Origin: Taxillus chinensis
Taxonomy: Eukaryota; Streptophyta; Magnoliopsida; Santalales; Loranthaceae
DNA length: 64,000 nt
Reading direction: 5' to 3'
NCBI GenBank assembly: GCA_023512835.1
Contig: CM042090.1
Location: forward strand, 54,609,365-54,673,364
In this document: positions 43,535-54,095 of the stretch, in pieces
How the letters are laid out: each line of letters starts with the position of its first letter
Numbering within the stretch: position 1 is the first letter of the stretch
Notes under the pieces: generated by a model
Told to the model about the DNA's origin: nothing
The model's input: only the letters and a program-made list of their open reading frames with translations
The model's database searches: none
Made by a program: the position numbers and the translations under genes

Positions 43535-45834
43535 TGTTGGATCAAACCTAGAATTTGGATGATGCGGATCAAACCCAATGTAATTTGATTTAAGTTGTTT
43601 CATGTTTATTTTAAGTCTGTGCAGAAGATAAAACTTTAATCCGGACCTACTCCTGTAAGAGCAAAGCAAAGGACAGGATATATAATCCTGATTTGGGTCA
43701 TCATGAGTGTCGTCAAACACTTGATAAATGACCAAGTCTTCATCCAGAGTAAGGACATCTGATGCGGAATAAGGAATCCGAATCATTACTCAAGCGGAGT
43801 AAGGAACTCACACGGAGTAAGGAAGCGCTGATGCAGAATAAGGATTCCGCATATCTACCTCATGCGGAGTAAGGAAGCACTGACACGGAATAAGGATTTC
43901 AGGACTTCATGTACACGGAGTAAGCAATAACTAATGCGGAGTAAGGATCCGAACCTCATTGATACGGAGTAAAGAAATCTACACCAGACTAAAAGGACGC
44001 TACTTCAACTTATCAATACCGCATTTATGATATCAGCTCGTTGTGTTCCGATATAAGACAAACTCATTGAAGATCTAAACTGTCTTACATGTGGACCACT
44101 CGGAGATGTAGATGCAGTCCCAAATGCAATTGGAATCAAGCAAAGTAATTTACTTCACTTATGCTTTCCATATTTCGAGCTCCACATCCGAAGCAGTTAT
44201 AGCAGAAGCATTTTCCGAGAAGAACTTAATGTTTACACAGTGCTCAGAAAATACAGTTCCAAGATAGATTCCTAGGATGTCTATATATATCTGTAGTGTT
44301 GTATATTGAAAGTGAGTGTTCACATAAAAGGAAAAACTAATACGCGCGTGAGAAAGGTTGTTGTACAAGAGCTTATAGAGATTATTAACGCCAATGTGTG
44401 TAATTGTAAAGCTGAGTGCTAGTGTAATCAGCTATAATTGCTGCTTATTTTGTTATAATTATCATTTGATAATAAAGCAAAATACTTCCACTATCTGGTT
44501 ATCTTCCGCACTGATTATATATCCTTTAACCAGATTGTGTTACACCTATGAGAAAAGAGTTTTGATTTAAGCCTATTTTCACGACCCGAGCAGCGTGGTG
44601 CTGGCGGGACGTTTCTCAGTGGCACGATTCAGGAATGTATTCGTGCTACGTAAAGGAGAGGGGTTAGTTGAAAGCGTAGATGGTGCGCAGCGGAAGGTTC
44701 CAGGCAGTTCGTGGAGGAAAACGAATGGAACCCCTTCGGAGTTCAGACGTGCCGACCCGGTTGAATGCGGGGAGCACGCCGCTAGTCGAGGACTTGATGT
44801 TGAAGAAAGGATTTGGCCATCCTTACACAAACTGGTCGGGAACTGGAGCCGTTCTCCTGATGAGCCCAGTGGCAGAGCGAAACCAATCTACGTGCGTTTC
44901 AACCCTCAAAGGCTAAACTTAGCGGACCGTGGATAGAGAAGCTAAGTGCCACAATGGGTTGAGAGGCGCAGGAAACCTGACCCTGTGACAAGTGGTATCA
45001 GAGCCGAACCGGCCTGTATCCTGAAGACTTGCCGAGCACTCTCGCGAGTAGCGTAATCCCAAAGTGGGAGCTCACAGAGGTGAGTCGACCGATAGTGTCT
45101 TGCACGTCTCGCGTCCATAGAGTTGGAGTATCCTAGAGTGTGATATAGAGTTGGGCAAGGGAGTACGAAGGAGCGCATCGGAGCGATCTTGGAAGCCTCC
45201 TATCCTTTGGACATTGGGCGAGTGGGCGAGCATCTTGGTAAAGGTGTTGCAACCTGCGGGGAAGCGATGTCCAAGCTGTTGACATTGGGCGAGTGGGAGG
45301 GCGTCGAGGTGACGATGCCATCGCCTACGGGGAAGCTATGTCGACAAGCGCAACGAGGACGTTGCGAGGATTGGGTGGAGGAGAATGTCATGACCCGAGC
45401 AGCGTGGTGCTGGCGGGACGTTTCTCAGTGGCACGATTCAGGAATGTATTCGTGCTACGTAAAGGAGAGGGGTTGGTTGAAAGCGTAGATGGTGCGCAGC
45501 GGAAGGTTCCAGGCAGTTCGTGGAGGAAAACAGATGGAACCCCTTCGGAGTTCAGACGTGCCGACCCGGTTGAATGCGGGGAGCACGCCGCTAGTCGAGG
45601 ACTTGACGTTGAAGAAGGGATTTGGCCATCCTTACACAAACTGGTCGGGAACTGGAGCTGTTCTCCTGATGAGCCCAGTGGCAGAGCGAAACCACTCTAT
45701 GTGCGCTTCAACCCTCAAAGGCTAAACTTATCGGACCGTGGATAGAGAAGCTAAGTGCCGCAATGGGTTGAGAGGCGCAGGAAACCTGACCCCGTGACAC
45801 TATTCACCCCCATCTAGGCTACCAAGGACCAACA
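43535..45834 (+). repeat. 5' LTR of Ulp-copia C, interrupted by a TRIM
   Basis: TGTTGGATCAAACC to AAGGACCAACA, ~1.07 kb without the TRIM (44578-45799). Preceded by GATTG, a TSD candidate. CGGAGTAAGG units at 43740-43990, TATATATATC at 44281-44290, AATAAA at 44472. Confidence 0.9.
44578..45799 (+). mobile_element. 1.2-kb TRIM-like miniature LTR retrotransposon
   Basis: Direct repeats 44578-44990 and 45386-45799 (413 and 414 bp) are ~97% alike by eye, start TGTCA(T/C)GACCCGAGCAG (first copy lacks the G of TG) and end GTGACA. Primer site TGGTATCAGAGCC (44993-45005), purine tract GGGTGGAGGAG before the second repeat, target duplication CTATT (44573-44577, 45800-45804). The 395-bp interior has no coding capacity but two ~65-bp direct repeats beginning GACATTGGGCGAGTGGG (about 45209 and 45279). 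Confidence 0.9.
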
Positions 45835-45836
45835 AG

Positions 45837-45851
45837 TGGTATCAAAGCAAG
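45837..45851 (+). other. Primer-binding site of Ulp-copia C
   Basis: TGGTATCAAAGCAAG, two bases after the LTR end, one change from the consensus. Confidence 0.85.
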
Positions 45852-45895
45852 GTCTATTTGTTCCAAGTAGAGATCCCACTCTTTCACTCTTACAA

Positions 45896-48173
45896 ATGGC
45901 TAAAGAAAGTAGCATGCTTTTCAACACTCGCCTTAACTCCGGAGGTGCACAAGAGCCCCTTTCAAATCGAAGCAGCAGTGAAAATGTCGATCCACCTCAA
46001 CCTGCTGCTACCGCTACTGCACAACCATAGAGTTCTGGTTTCACTCTGACAAAGCCACCCAAGTTCACACCTAAGCTTTTCTCCCAGTGGAAAGCTCGCA
46101 TGAGAATGTTCATGGTCTGCCATGATCACCTCATGTGGCCATGTCTTCATCAGGAGATACCCACTCCGATGACTATCGGAGAACATGGAGTCAGAAGACC
46201 GAAGACTGATACCGAACTCACCAATGATGAAAGAGCCTGGCAGTGTGCCAACGAAAAGGCTCTGGCATATGTCACATTGTCTTTGGATTCCGAGGCTTTC
46301 ACGGACGTCCAGGGCTGCACGACAGCAAAAGCTGTCTGGGATAAACTGACAATCCTCTATGAGGGAAGTCAGTCCCAAATGCAGAACGTTATCTGTACTC
46401 TCAGACAGAACTTTGAGAGTTTCAATCATAAACTGGGCGAATCACTCGAGAGCATCTATCGGAGATTCGGAAAGCTTATCTTGGAGCTGAAAACTGTCAA
46501 CGAGCATTATTCTCAATCTCAGATCAATGACAAGTTCTTTCGCTCCTTGCCGGATCGCTACTACTCCAAACAACTCCAGATGCAGTCAGACAATAACTGG
46601 CAGTATGTTCCCCTTGAAGAACTATATGGAGAGCTGCGGACTCACGAAGTCAAGTTTAAGTACTCTGACCAGGATAAGAAAATAGCTCGGAAAGAAAAGG
46701 GGGTAGCTCTCAAAGTTACGAAATGTTTAAACATACTGAGGAATGATGATACGGATGCGTCCGAGAATTCTGATTTTGACGAAGAGGAGGAGATAGCTCT
46801 TCTCGTCAAATCTTTTGAGCGATTCCTACGAAAAAGCAGAGAAGGATTCAAGAGACGCTCCTCATTATCTTTCCAGTTCCCAGGAATGCTACAATTGTGG
46901 GAAAACCGGTCACTGGGCCAAGGACTGTAGATCCAAATCTAAAGTGGCCGAGAAAAGTGACAAGGTAACTCCTCGCCACTCCACCTCAGACAACAACAAG
47001 AACAAGAGGAAGGCGTTCGTCACAAAATACGTTAGTGGCTCCAAAGAAGAGGAGGAATCCTCGGATGATGAGCCAACTCCCAAGCCGAACGTCTGCCTCA
47101 TGGCAAATTCTGAGGTACCTTCGATCTCTGAGCTCATGAGTAAATTAGAATCTCTTATTACTGAACGTGATCATGAAAAGAATGAGAGACTAATAATTAC
47201 TCAAATGTACAAAGATATGGAAAGTCAGAATAAACGTCTTGAGATTACTGTTGCTAGATTAGAAAAAGACATAACTGACTTCAGGAGAAAAGAGGCTTGG
47301 TATCATGATCTAAGAGCTGAAAATCATCTATTAAATACCAACCTAACGGGCCTAAAAGTTATTGTGAAACGACTCGAAAATGAACTGGAAAAGGAAAAGA
47401 AAATAAATCATAAGTGGCTAAAATCCGGAGAAATAGCCTCTACCTTTAGGACTGACCCTGACAACATCCGAGTCAAACCTGGCCTAGGTTTCGAACCATC
47501 AACCTCCACACAGACTACTGAGTGTCCTCTGGACTTCACTCCGAAACTAACCAACTTATATCCTGTTAGTACGTCTAAACCGTTGGATGGTTTCATTTCA
47601 GGTGACACCATAGTTTATGACTATGGAAGAGAGGCTGTTACTGCTATTCCCGAAACAGTAGCACCCATAACTAATGATGAAGGGAAGGCTGCTGCAGTTC
47701 AAGCCAAAACTGTAGCACCCAAAAAGAAAGGAAAGGCTAAGGCTGACGCATCTAGGGCCAAGAGCGCGTCACCCAAAAAGAATGGATTAGGCCATAGGGA
47801 ACAGAGTAGAAAATCTGTAAAATCTAAAAGACCTGTATCCCCTGTTTGTACTACGCATTATAGTGTCTGTTCCATCTGTAGGGAAATAGGCCATTATCAC
47901 TATGAATGTTGGAGTTTGTCTGATAACTGGCTTTGTAATCAAGTTTCTATCAATAAAAATCAGTTAAATAAAAAGGGTTTTTCGAGCAAGACAAAATCTA
48001 AACCTCAAAGGAGTGTCACTCCAAAGAAAACCCAAGTAAAAGAAACAGCTAAAACTAACAAATTAAAGTTAACTTGGAAAGCTAAAAGTCCTAGCAAAGT
48101 TAAATCCGGAGCTGTTGACACTACTGCTGTTCTTTCTAACAGCCCGAAACAAGTTTGGGCATCGAAAGTGTAA
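45896..48173 (+). pseudogene. Ulp-copia C gag
   Basis: Best gag copy in the window. Start MAKESSMLFNTRLNS (45896). A TAG at 46028 and one frameshift near 46840 break it. UBN2-type gag core: KAVWDKLTILYEGSQSQM, FESFNHKLGESLESIYRRF and FFRSLPDRYYSKQLQ (46300-46600). Zinc knuckle CYNCGKTGHWAKDC (46887-46928), a coiled-coil from about 47130 to 47400 (SKLESLITERDHEKNERL..), Lys-rich repeats with KAKADASRAKSASPKK, and a second C-x2-C..H..C cluster CSICREIGHYHYEC (about 47868). Large gag with a coiled coil fits sireviruses. It ends at TAA 48171-48173, in frame with the protease. Confidence 0.88.
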
Positions 48174-49301
48174 ACTGTTGTCTTTCAGGAGCATCTCTGG
48201 AATGCATTGCCGGATCACTTGAAGTTAAAGATCAATCAAAGCAAGTGGATCCTCCATAGTGGATGCTCCGGACATATGACGGGTGATCAGACTCTACTTG
48301 TTGAAGTTAATGACAAACGAGTTTTATCCGTTTCATATGGTGACAACAATAAAGGTAAGACTATTGGGTATGGCACTTTAACCAACGGCTGTGTATCAAT
48401 CACTAGAGTTGCACTAGTCGAAGGTTTGAAGCGTAATTTGCTAAGTGTCAGTAATTTATGTGACAAAGGATTTACCGTTTCCTTTATGTCCAACACCTGC
48501 ACAGTAAGGGAAAACTTATCCGAAGATGTTAAGTTATCCGGATCAAGAGATGGAGACATATACTTAGTGGTCTTAAGAAATAATTCTTCTGACCCTGTAT
48601 GCTTCCTCACTACAGCATCAGATGAAGATAGTTGGCTATTGCACAAGCGATGCACACATTTAAACTTTAAGACCTTGTCTAAGTTAGCGTCACTCGATCT
48701 TGTCACTGGTCTACCTAAATACAAATACTTGAGAGACACTCTCTGTTGAGAATGCCAACTTGGCAAATAGACCAAACATAGCTTTAAGAGCAAATCAGTT
48801 AATTCAATAACTGCTCCTCTACAACTTCTTCATATGGACCTCTGTGGTCCCATTTCTGTTCCTTCACTAGCTGGTGCGAGATATACCCTTGTGGTTATCG
48901 ATGATTTCACCAGGTACACATGGGTGATGTTCCTGAAATCTAAGGATCAAACCTTTGAGCATCTTGTAGATCTTTTCAACTGGATAAGCAATTCACAAGG
49001 ATTGAGCATTAAATGCATCAGGAGTGATCATGGTACAAAATTTGATTTCTCAGATATGAGATCATATTTTTCTGAACAGGGCATTCAGCATGACTTCTCT
49101 GCGCCCAGAACTCCACAACAAAATGGGGTAGCTGAGCGTAAGAATCGCACTTTAGTCGAGGCTGGCAGATCTATGTTAGCGAGGGGCAAAGCTTCCTCTC
49201 GCCTATGGGCTGAAGCTGTGTCCACTGCCTGCTATGTTCAGAACAGGACTCTAATAAATAAATCTACCATGAAAACACCCTATGAGATGTGGAGAGGATG
49301 A
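48174..49301 (+). pseudogene. Ulp-copia C protease and integrase
   Basis: Same frame as gag after the TAA. Protease site reads WILHSGCSGHMTG; the catalytic Asp is His (GAT to CAT), while D keeps DSG. YGDNNKGK and VALVEGLKRNLLSVSNLCD follow. Pre-integrase HKRCTHLNFKTLSKL. A TGA at 48747-48749. Integrase core (48834-49301): MDLCGPISVPSLAGARYTLV, DDFTRYTWVMFLKSKDQTFE, IRSDHGTKFD and TPQQNGVAERKNRTL give D, D and E. A ~75-bp gap relative to D occurs after MWRG. Confidence 0.9.
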
Positions 49302-51480
49302 AAGCCTTCAATTTCACATTTCAAAATCTGATGATGGAATTTTTGTCGGGTACTCATTATATAGCAAGGCTTATCAGGTCTTCAATAGAAAACTTTTAAA
49401 AGTTGAAGAATCTATCCATGTGACCTTTGATGAAACTAATCTTGTTTGGTCAAAAGTTGCTTCTTCAAATTCTAACGTACAGGTTCAGGACAACAACATC
49501 GACTATTCAAAGTTTATGACTGTTCCTGTTACACATTCTGACCAACCACGTGGCACCAGCGAAGCACAAAGAAATGATATGGACGATGCTACGGATGAAT
49601 CGGACTCAGGACTACCATTAAACTCCCGACATGCTCCTACGAATATTCAAAATTTCGGAACACCTTCAAGTCCGTCCGGACCAGTTAACACTGAAAGCAA
49701 CAGTGTTGATTTCACCGTACATGCTAACACGGAAACATCTGGTCCGGAAGAAGCTCAACCAGCAGATATACCTAAACCACCTAATCTGGCAGAGCTTCAA
49801 GTTATTCAAGATCAACCATCACATGCACAGAATTACAGATGGACTCGAAACCACCCTTCAGAACAAGTGATTGGTGATCCTACTGTTGGTGTAAGAACAC
49901 GAGCAACCACCTCCAACATTTGTCTTTACTCTTGTTTTCTATCTCAAATAGAACCAAAGGTGGTAGATGAAGCTCTTCAGGATTCAAACTGGATAAAAGC
50001 CATGCAAGAAGAGCTGAATCAATTTAAGAGCAATGATGTGTGGACTCTAGTACGAAGGCCTAAGTCTCAGTAAGTCATTGGAGTTAAATGGGTGTTCCCG
50101 AACAAGCTTGATACAGATGGTATAGTAATCCGGAACAAAGCCAGACTGGTAGCCAAAGGATATCGTCAAGAAGAAGGAATAGACTATGACGAGACCTTTG
50201 CTCTAGTAGCAAGACTTGAGGCAATTAGAATGTTTCTGGCATATGCTTCATATGAAAACTTCATAGTTTATCAAATGAACGTCAAAAGTGCATTTCTGAA
50301 TGGAGATCTTCAAGAGGAGGTGTATGTTGAACAACCTCCCGGTTTCATAGAACCCAAGGCTGGACATCTGGTCTACAAGCTACTGAAAGCCTTGTATGGG
50401 TTGAAGCAAGCTCCAAGAGCCTGGTATGACACACTGTCAGAATTCCTACTTGCTCACAACTTTCAAAAAGGGAAGATAGACACCACTTTATTTCTACGAA
50501 AAGAGAATGGACATACTCTGATCGTACAGATATATGTGGATGATATCATTTTCGGATCATCAAATCCGAAGCTTTGTGAAGAGTTTGCAAAGTTAATGAC
50601 TGGCAAGTTTGAGATGAGTATGATGGGAGAACTGTCCTACTTCCTTGGAATAGAAGTTAAATAATTAAAGGAAGGGATCTTCATTAACCAAGCTAAGTAT
50701 ACATGTGATATTATTACGAAGTTTGGTATGGAAGGTTCATCTCTCGTCAAGACTCCGATGCCAATCAGTGCCAAGTTAGACCCTGATGTGGATGGCAAAT
50801 CAGTAAATGTGACTGAATACAGAGGGATGATAGGATCTTTGCTGTATCTTACAGCAAGTCGCCCGGACATTATGTTTGCAACTTGCATCTGTGCACGATA
50901 GCAGGCGAATCCCAAGGAGTCACATATACTTCTTGTTAAACGGATGTTCAGCTATCTCAAAGGAACGATGAATTTGGGACTCTGGTACCCAAAGGAGTCA
51001 AACTTCACCTTATCCAGATACTCTGATGCTGATTTTGCTGGGTGTCGCATCGACAGGAAAAGCACAAGCGGTACGTGTCAGTTTCTTGGAAATAGATTAA
51101 TTTCATGGTTCAGTAAGAAGCAAAATTCCCTATCAACCTCTACTGCTGAGGTAGAATATATAGCTATTGGGAGTTGCTGCGCACAACTACTCTGGATGCA
51201 AAGTCAACTTACTGACTACGATTTCAACATGACATCTATTCCACTTTACTGCGACAACACTAGTGCAATTGCTATAAGCAACAATCCTGTCATGCACCCA
51301 AAGACGAAGCACATTGAGGTCAGGTATCACTTCATTCGCGATCATGTTCTCAAAAAGAATATATCTCTGGAACATGTTGCTACTGAAGATTAACTGGCAG
51401 ACATTCTTACAAAGCCCCTACCTGATGTAAGATTTTCTGAACTACTCTTCCGATTAGGTATGCTTGACTTTTCTGCATAG
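49302..51480 (+). pseudogene. Ulp-copia C integrase tail, RT and RNase H
   Basis: [22 protein letters not shown] (after TAA 50071-50073), [71 protein letters not shown] (50535), [10 protein letters not shown] then TAA (50662). RNase H: GMIGSLLYLTASRPDIMFAT, YSDADFAGCRIDRKSTSGTC, EVEYIAIGSCCAQLLWMQSQ, HPKTKHIEVRYHFIRDHVLK, ending DFSA (51480). Stops at 50899 and 51391. The extra ORF of C is not in the window, because E inserted at 51614. Confidence 0.92.
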
Positions 51481-51613
51481 CTTCACTTAAATCAATCAAC
51501 AATATGTCTTCAGAACATGCATTGTGCGTTTATTGAAAGTAAAGGATTCATATCGAATTTAATTTTTGATCATACTTACTGCTTAATGTGTCCTATGCGT
51601 CTAATAGTTGAAG

Positions 51614-52273
51614 TGTTGGTCCCTGGTAGCCAGGGGGGGTGAATAGGCTAAAATCAAAAACTCTTTCCTCACAGGTGTAACACAATCTGGTTAAAGGATA
51701 TAAAATCAGTGCGGAAGATAACCAGATAGTGGAAGTATTTTGCTTTATTATCAGATGATAATTATAACAAAATAAGCAGCAGTTAGCTGATTATACTAGC
51801 ACTCGGCTTTACAATTACACACATTGCCGTTACTAATCTCTATTAGCTCTTGTACAATAACCTTTCTCACGCGCGTATTAGTTTTCCTTCATATGTGACG
51901 CGCTTTTTTAATGTACAACACTACAGATGTATATATAGACATCCTAGGAATCTATCTTGGAACTGTATTTTCTGAGCACTATGTAAACATTAAGTTCTTC
52001 TCGGAAATTACTTCTGCTATAACTGCTTCGGATGTGGAGCTCGATATATTGGAAGCATAAGTGAATTGAATTACTTCGCTTGATTCCAATTACATTCGGG
52101 ACTACATCCACATCTTTGAGTGGTCCACGTGTAAGACAATTAAGATCTTCAATGAGTTTGTCTTACATCGGAACGCAGCGAGCTGATACTATAAATGCGG
52201 TATTGATGAGTTGAAGTAGCATCCTTTTGGTCTGATCTAGATTTCCTTACTCCGTATCAACGAGGTTTAGATC
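51614..52273 (-). repeat. LTR of Ulp-copia E (inverted, partial)
   Basis: Starts TGTTGGTCCCTGGTAGCC on the plus strand, the inverse of an LTR end. GTGAATAGGCT, TATATATAGACATCC (51931-51945) and TTACTCCG words match other family LTRs. Left TSD candidate TGAAG (51609-51613). Interrupted at 52274 by a gypsy LTR. Confidence 0.85.
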
Positions 52274-52835
52274 TGTCACGCCCCCAAATTCCAGGGAACC
52301 CGGAACTAGGAACATGACTTCCCCTTGCCCGCACCCGAAAGGTCAAGGGGTTGGTGACTAGCACCAATAGAGACTACACCGCGGGTGCTGTCTCAAATAT
52401 GTAACCTTGTACAGTCATACATCAAGGGTAATCCTGTACTTTCCTATACATCATCATGCATACAATAAGTCAAATAGTCATATAGACATCACATCACAAA
52501 CAGTATGCAAATATAACTGTCCACGGACTCATGTCCGGGATACAAACATAATACAATACACAATACAACATACAGTATTGTAGCATACATCAGAGTAGTG
52601 GGCACGTCCTCCTGGAAGAAAGTCCTCCACTAGTCTCGGGTCACACCTGAAAAAGGTAAATAACAAGTAGGGGTGAGCGACAAGCTCAGTAGGTAACCCC
52701 AACACTCCACATGATGCAGACATACAAGCCTATACTACATGCTCTGTGTACTCGTGCACTGTGTAGTGTGCACAATCAATAGGACTCAGCCTGCAAACAG
52801 ACATCAGGACCCAGCTTGCCTATACAGGACAACTT
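52274..52835 (-). repeat. Gypsy LTR fragment
   Basis: Starts TGTCACGCCCCCAAATTCC, the inverse of the GGGGCGTGACA LTR end, and continues with GACTTCCCCTTGCCCGCACC-type tail sequence and GGGGTGAGCGACAAGCTCAG. Cut at 52836 by Ulp-copia D. AGATC at 52269-52273 would be its TSD. Confidence 0.75.
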
Positions 52836-54035
52836 TGTTGGATCAAACCCAGAATTTGGATAATGCTGATAAAGCCTTATGTAATTTGATCTGAGATCTT
52901 TTGTGTTTATTTGATCATTGCAGAAGGTATGTCACTAATCCAAAGGTGCACTCGTGAGAGCAAAGCTAAGGACAAGATACATAATCCTGATCCGGACAAG
53001 AGTTAGTGTCGTCAAACACTTGGTAAATAACCAAGTAACAAATACATACGGAATAAGGAACAATCCTACGGACTAAGAACTTAAAGGATAAGTGCGGAGT
53101 AAGGAAAATAAGTGCGGAGTAAGGAAAATAGATGCGGAGTAAAGAAAATAGATGCGGAGTAAAGAAACCAGATGCGGAGTAAGGAATCCGGACTTATTAC
53201 TCGCCCGGAGTAAGGAACTTACATACGGAGTAAGGAACTTACACACGGAGTAAGGAACTTACACACGGAGTAAGGAACTTACATGCGGAGTAAGGAACCT
53301 ACATGCGGAGTAAGGAACTTACATGCGGAGTAAGGAAGCGCTGACACGGACTAAGGATTCCGATGATTGAATAGATACGGAGTAAGCAACCACTGACACG
53401 GAGTAAGGTTCCGAGCTTCATTAACTACGGAGTAAGGAAAATTACACAGGACCAAGAAGACACTACTCCAACAAAACCGCATTTAAAGTTATCAGCTCGT
53501 GCTGTCCCGATGTAAGACGAATGCATTTAGATCAAGAAGAATCTTACACGTGGATCATCCGGATATGTGGACACAACCTTAATTGTATCTCGGAACTCAC
53601 AAAGACACTTATACTCTTCAAATCCAAGATCTTGAGCTCCACAATCCCGCAGCGAGTCAAGGCGACAGATTACCGAGGGATAATTAGTGCGGAACGCATT
53701 CCGGAACTTCAAGTTCCAAGGTTGTCTCTTAGGAATGTTTTGTATAAATATTCATACTTATACTTCATATAAAAGAGAGCTTAAGTGAAAACAAAAAAAA
53801 AAGGAACTTGGCTAGCGTGTGAGTTCATTGTTGTAAACAGAGTGTAAGAGAGTGTTTGCTTCTATTTTGTTGTAATCACCTTGTGATAATAAAACAAAAT
53901 ACTTCCACTATCCTGGTTATCTTCCGCAGTGATTCTATCACTTAAACTGGATAAGTCTTTGTGTCTTGAGAGAAAAGAAAGAGTTTGAATAAGAGCCTAT
54001 TCACCCCCCCCCTTTTAGGCTCCAAGGGACCATCA
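52836..54035 (+). repeat. 5' LTR of Ulp-copia D
   Basis: 1200 bp, TGTTGGATCAAACCC to GGGACCATCA. Preceded by AACTT (52831-52835). AATAAAAC at about 53888, TATAAATA at 53744-53751. Confidence 0.9.
53080..53345 (+). repeat. Regular 20-bp tandem array in LTR D
   Basis: The CGGAGTAAGGA motif recurs at about 20-bp spacing with near-identical spacers (AAATAAGTG, AAATAGATG, then ACTTACATA/ACTTACACA), roughly 13 units, much more regular than in the other LTR copies. Suggests recent expansion or array collapse/expansion in this copy. Confidence 0.85.
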
Positions 54036-54037
54036 AG

Positions 54038-54051
54038 TGGTATCGAGCAAG
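54038..54051 (+). other. Primer-binding site of Ulp-copia D
   Basis: TGGTATCGAGCAAG, with CGA in place of CAGA of the consensus. Confidence 0.8.
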
Positions 54052-54095
54052 TTCTACTTCGTTCTAAGTAGAGATCCCACTCTTTCAATCTCGAA

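Noticed and set aside
44595..45745. Two similar ORFs of 113 and 150 codons
   Set aside because: They lie in the two LTRs of the TRIM-like element, so their similarity comes from the LTR repeat; no domain recognised, and the opposite strand is equally open.
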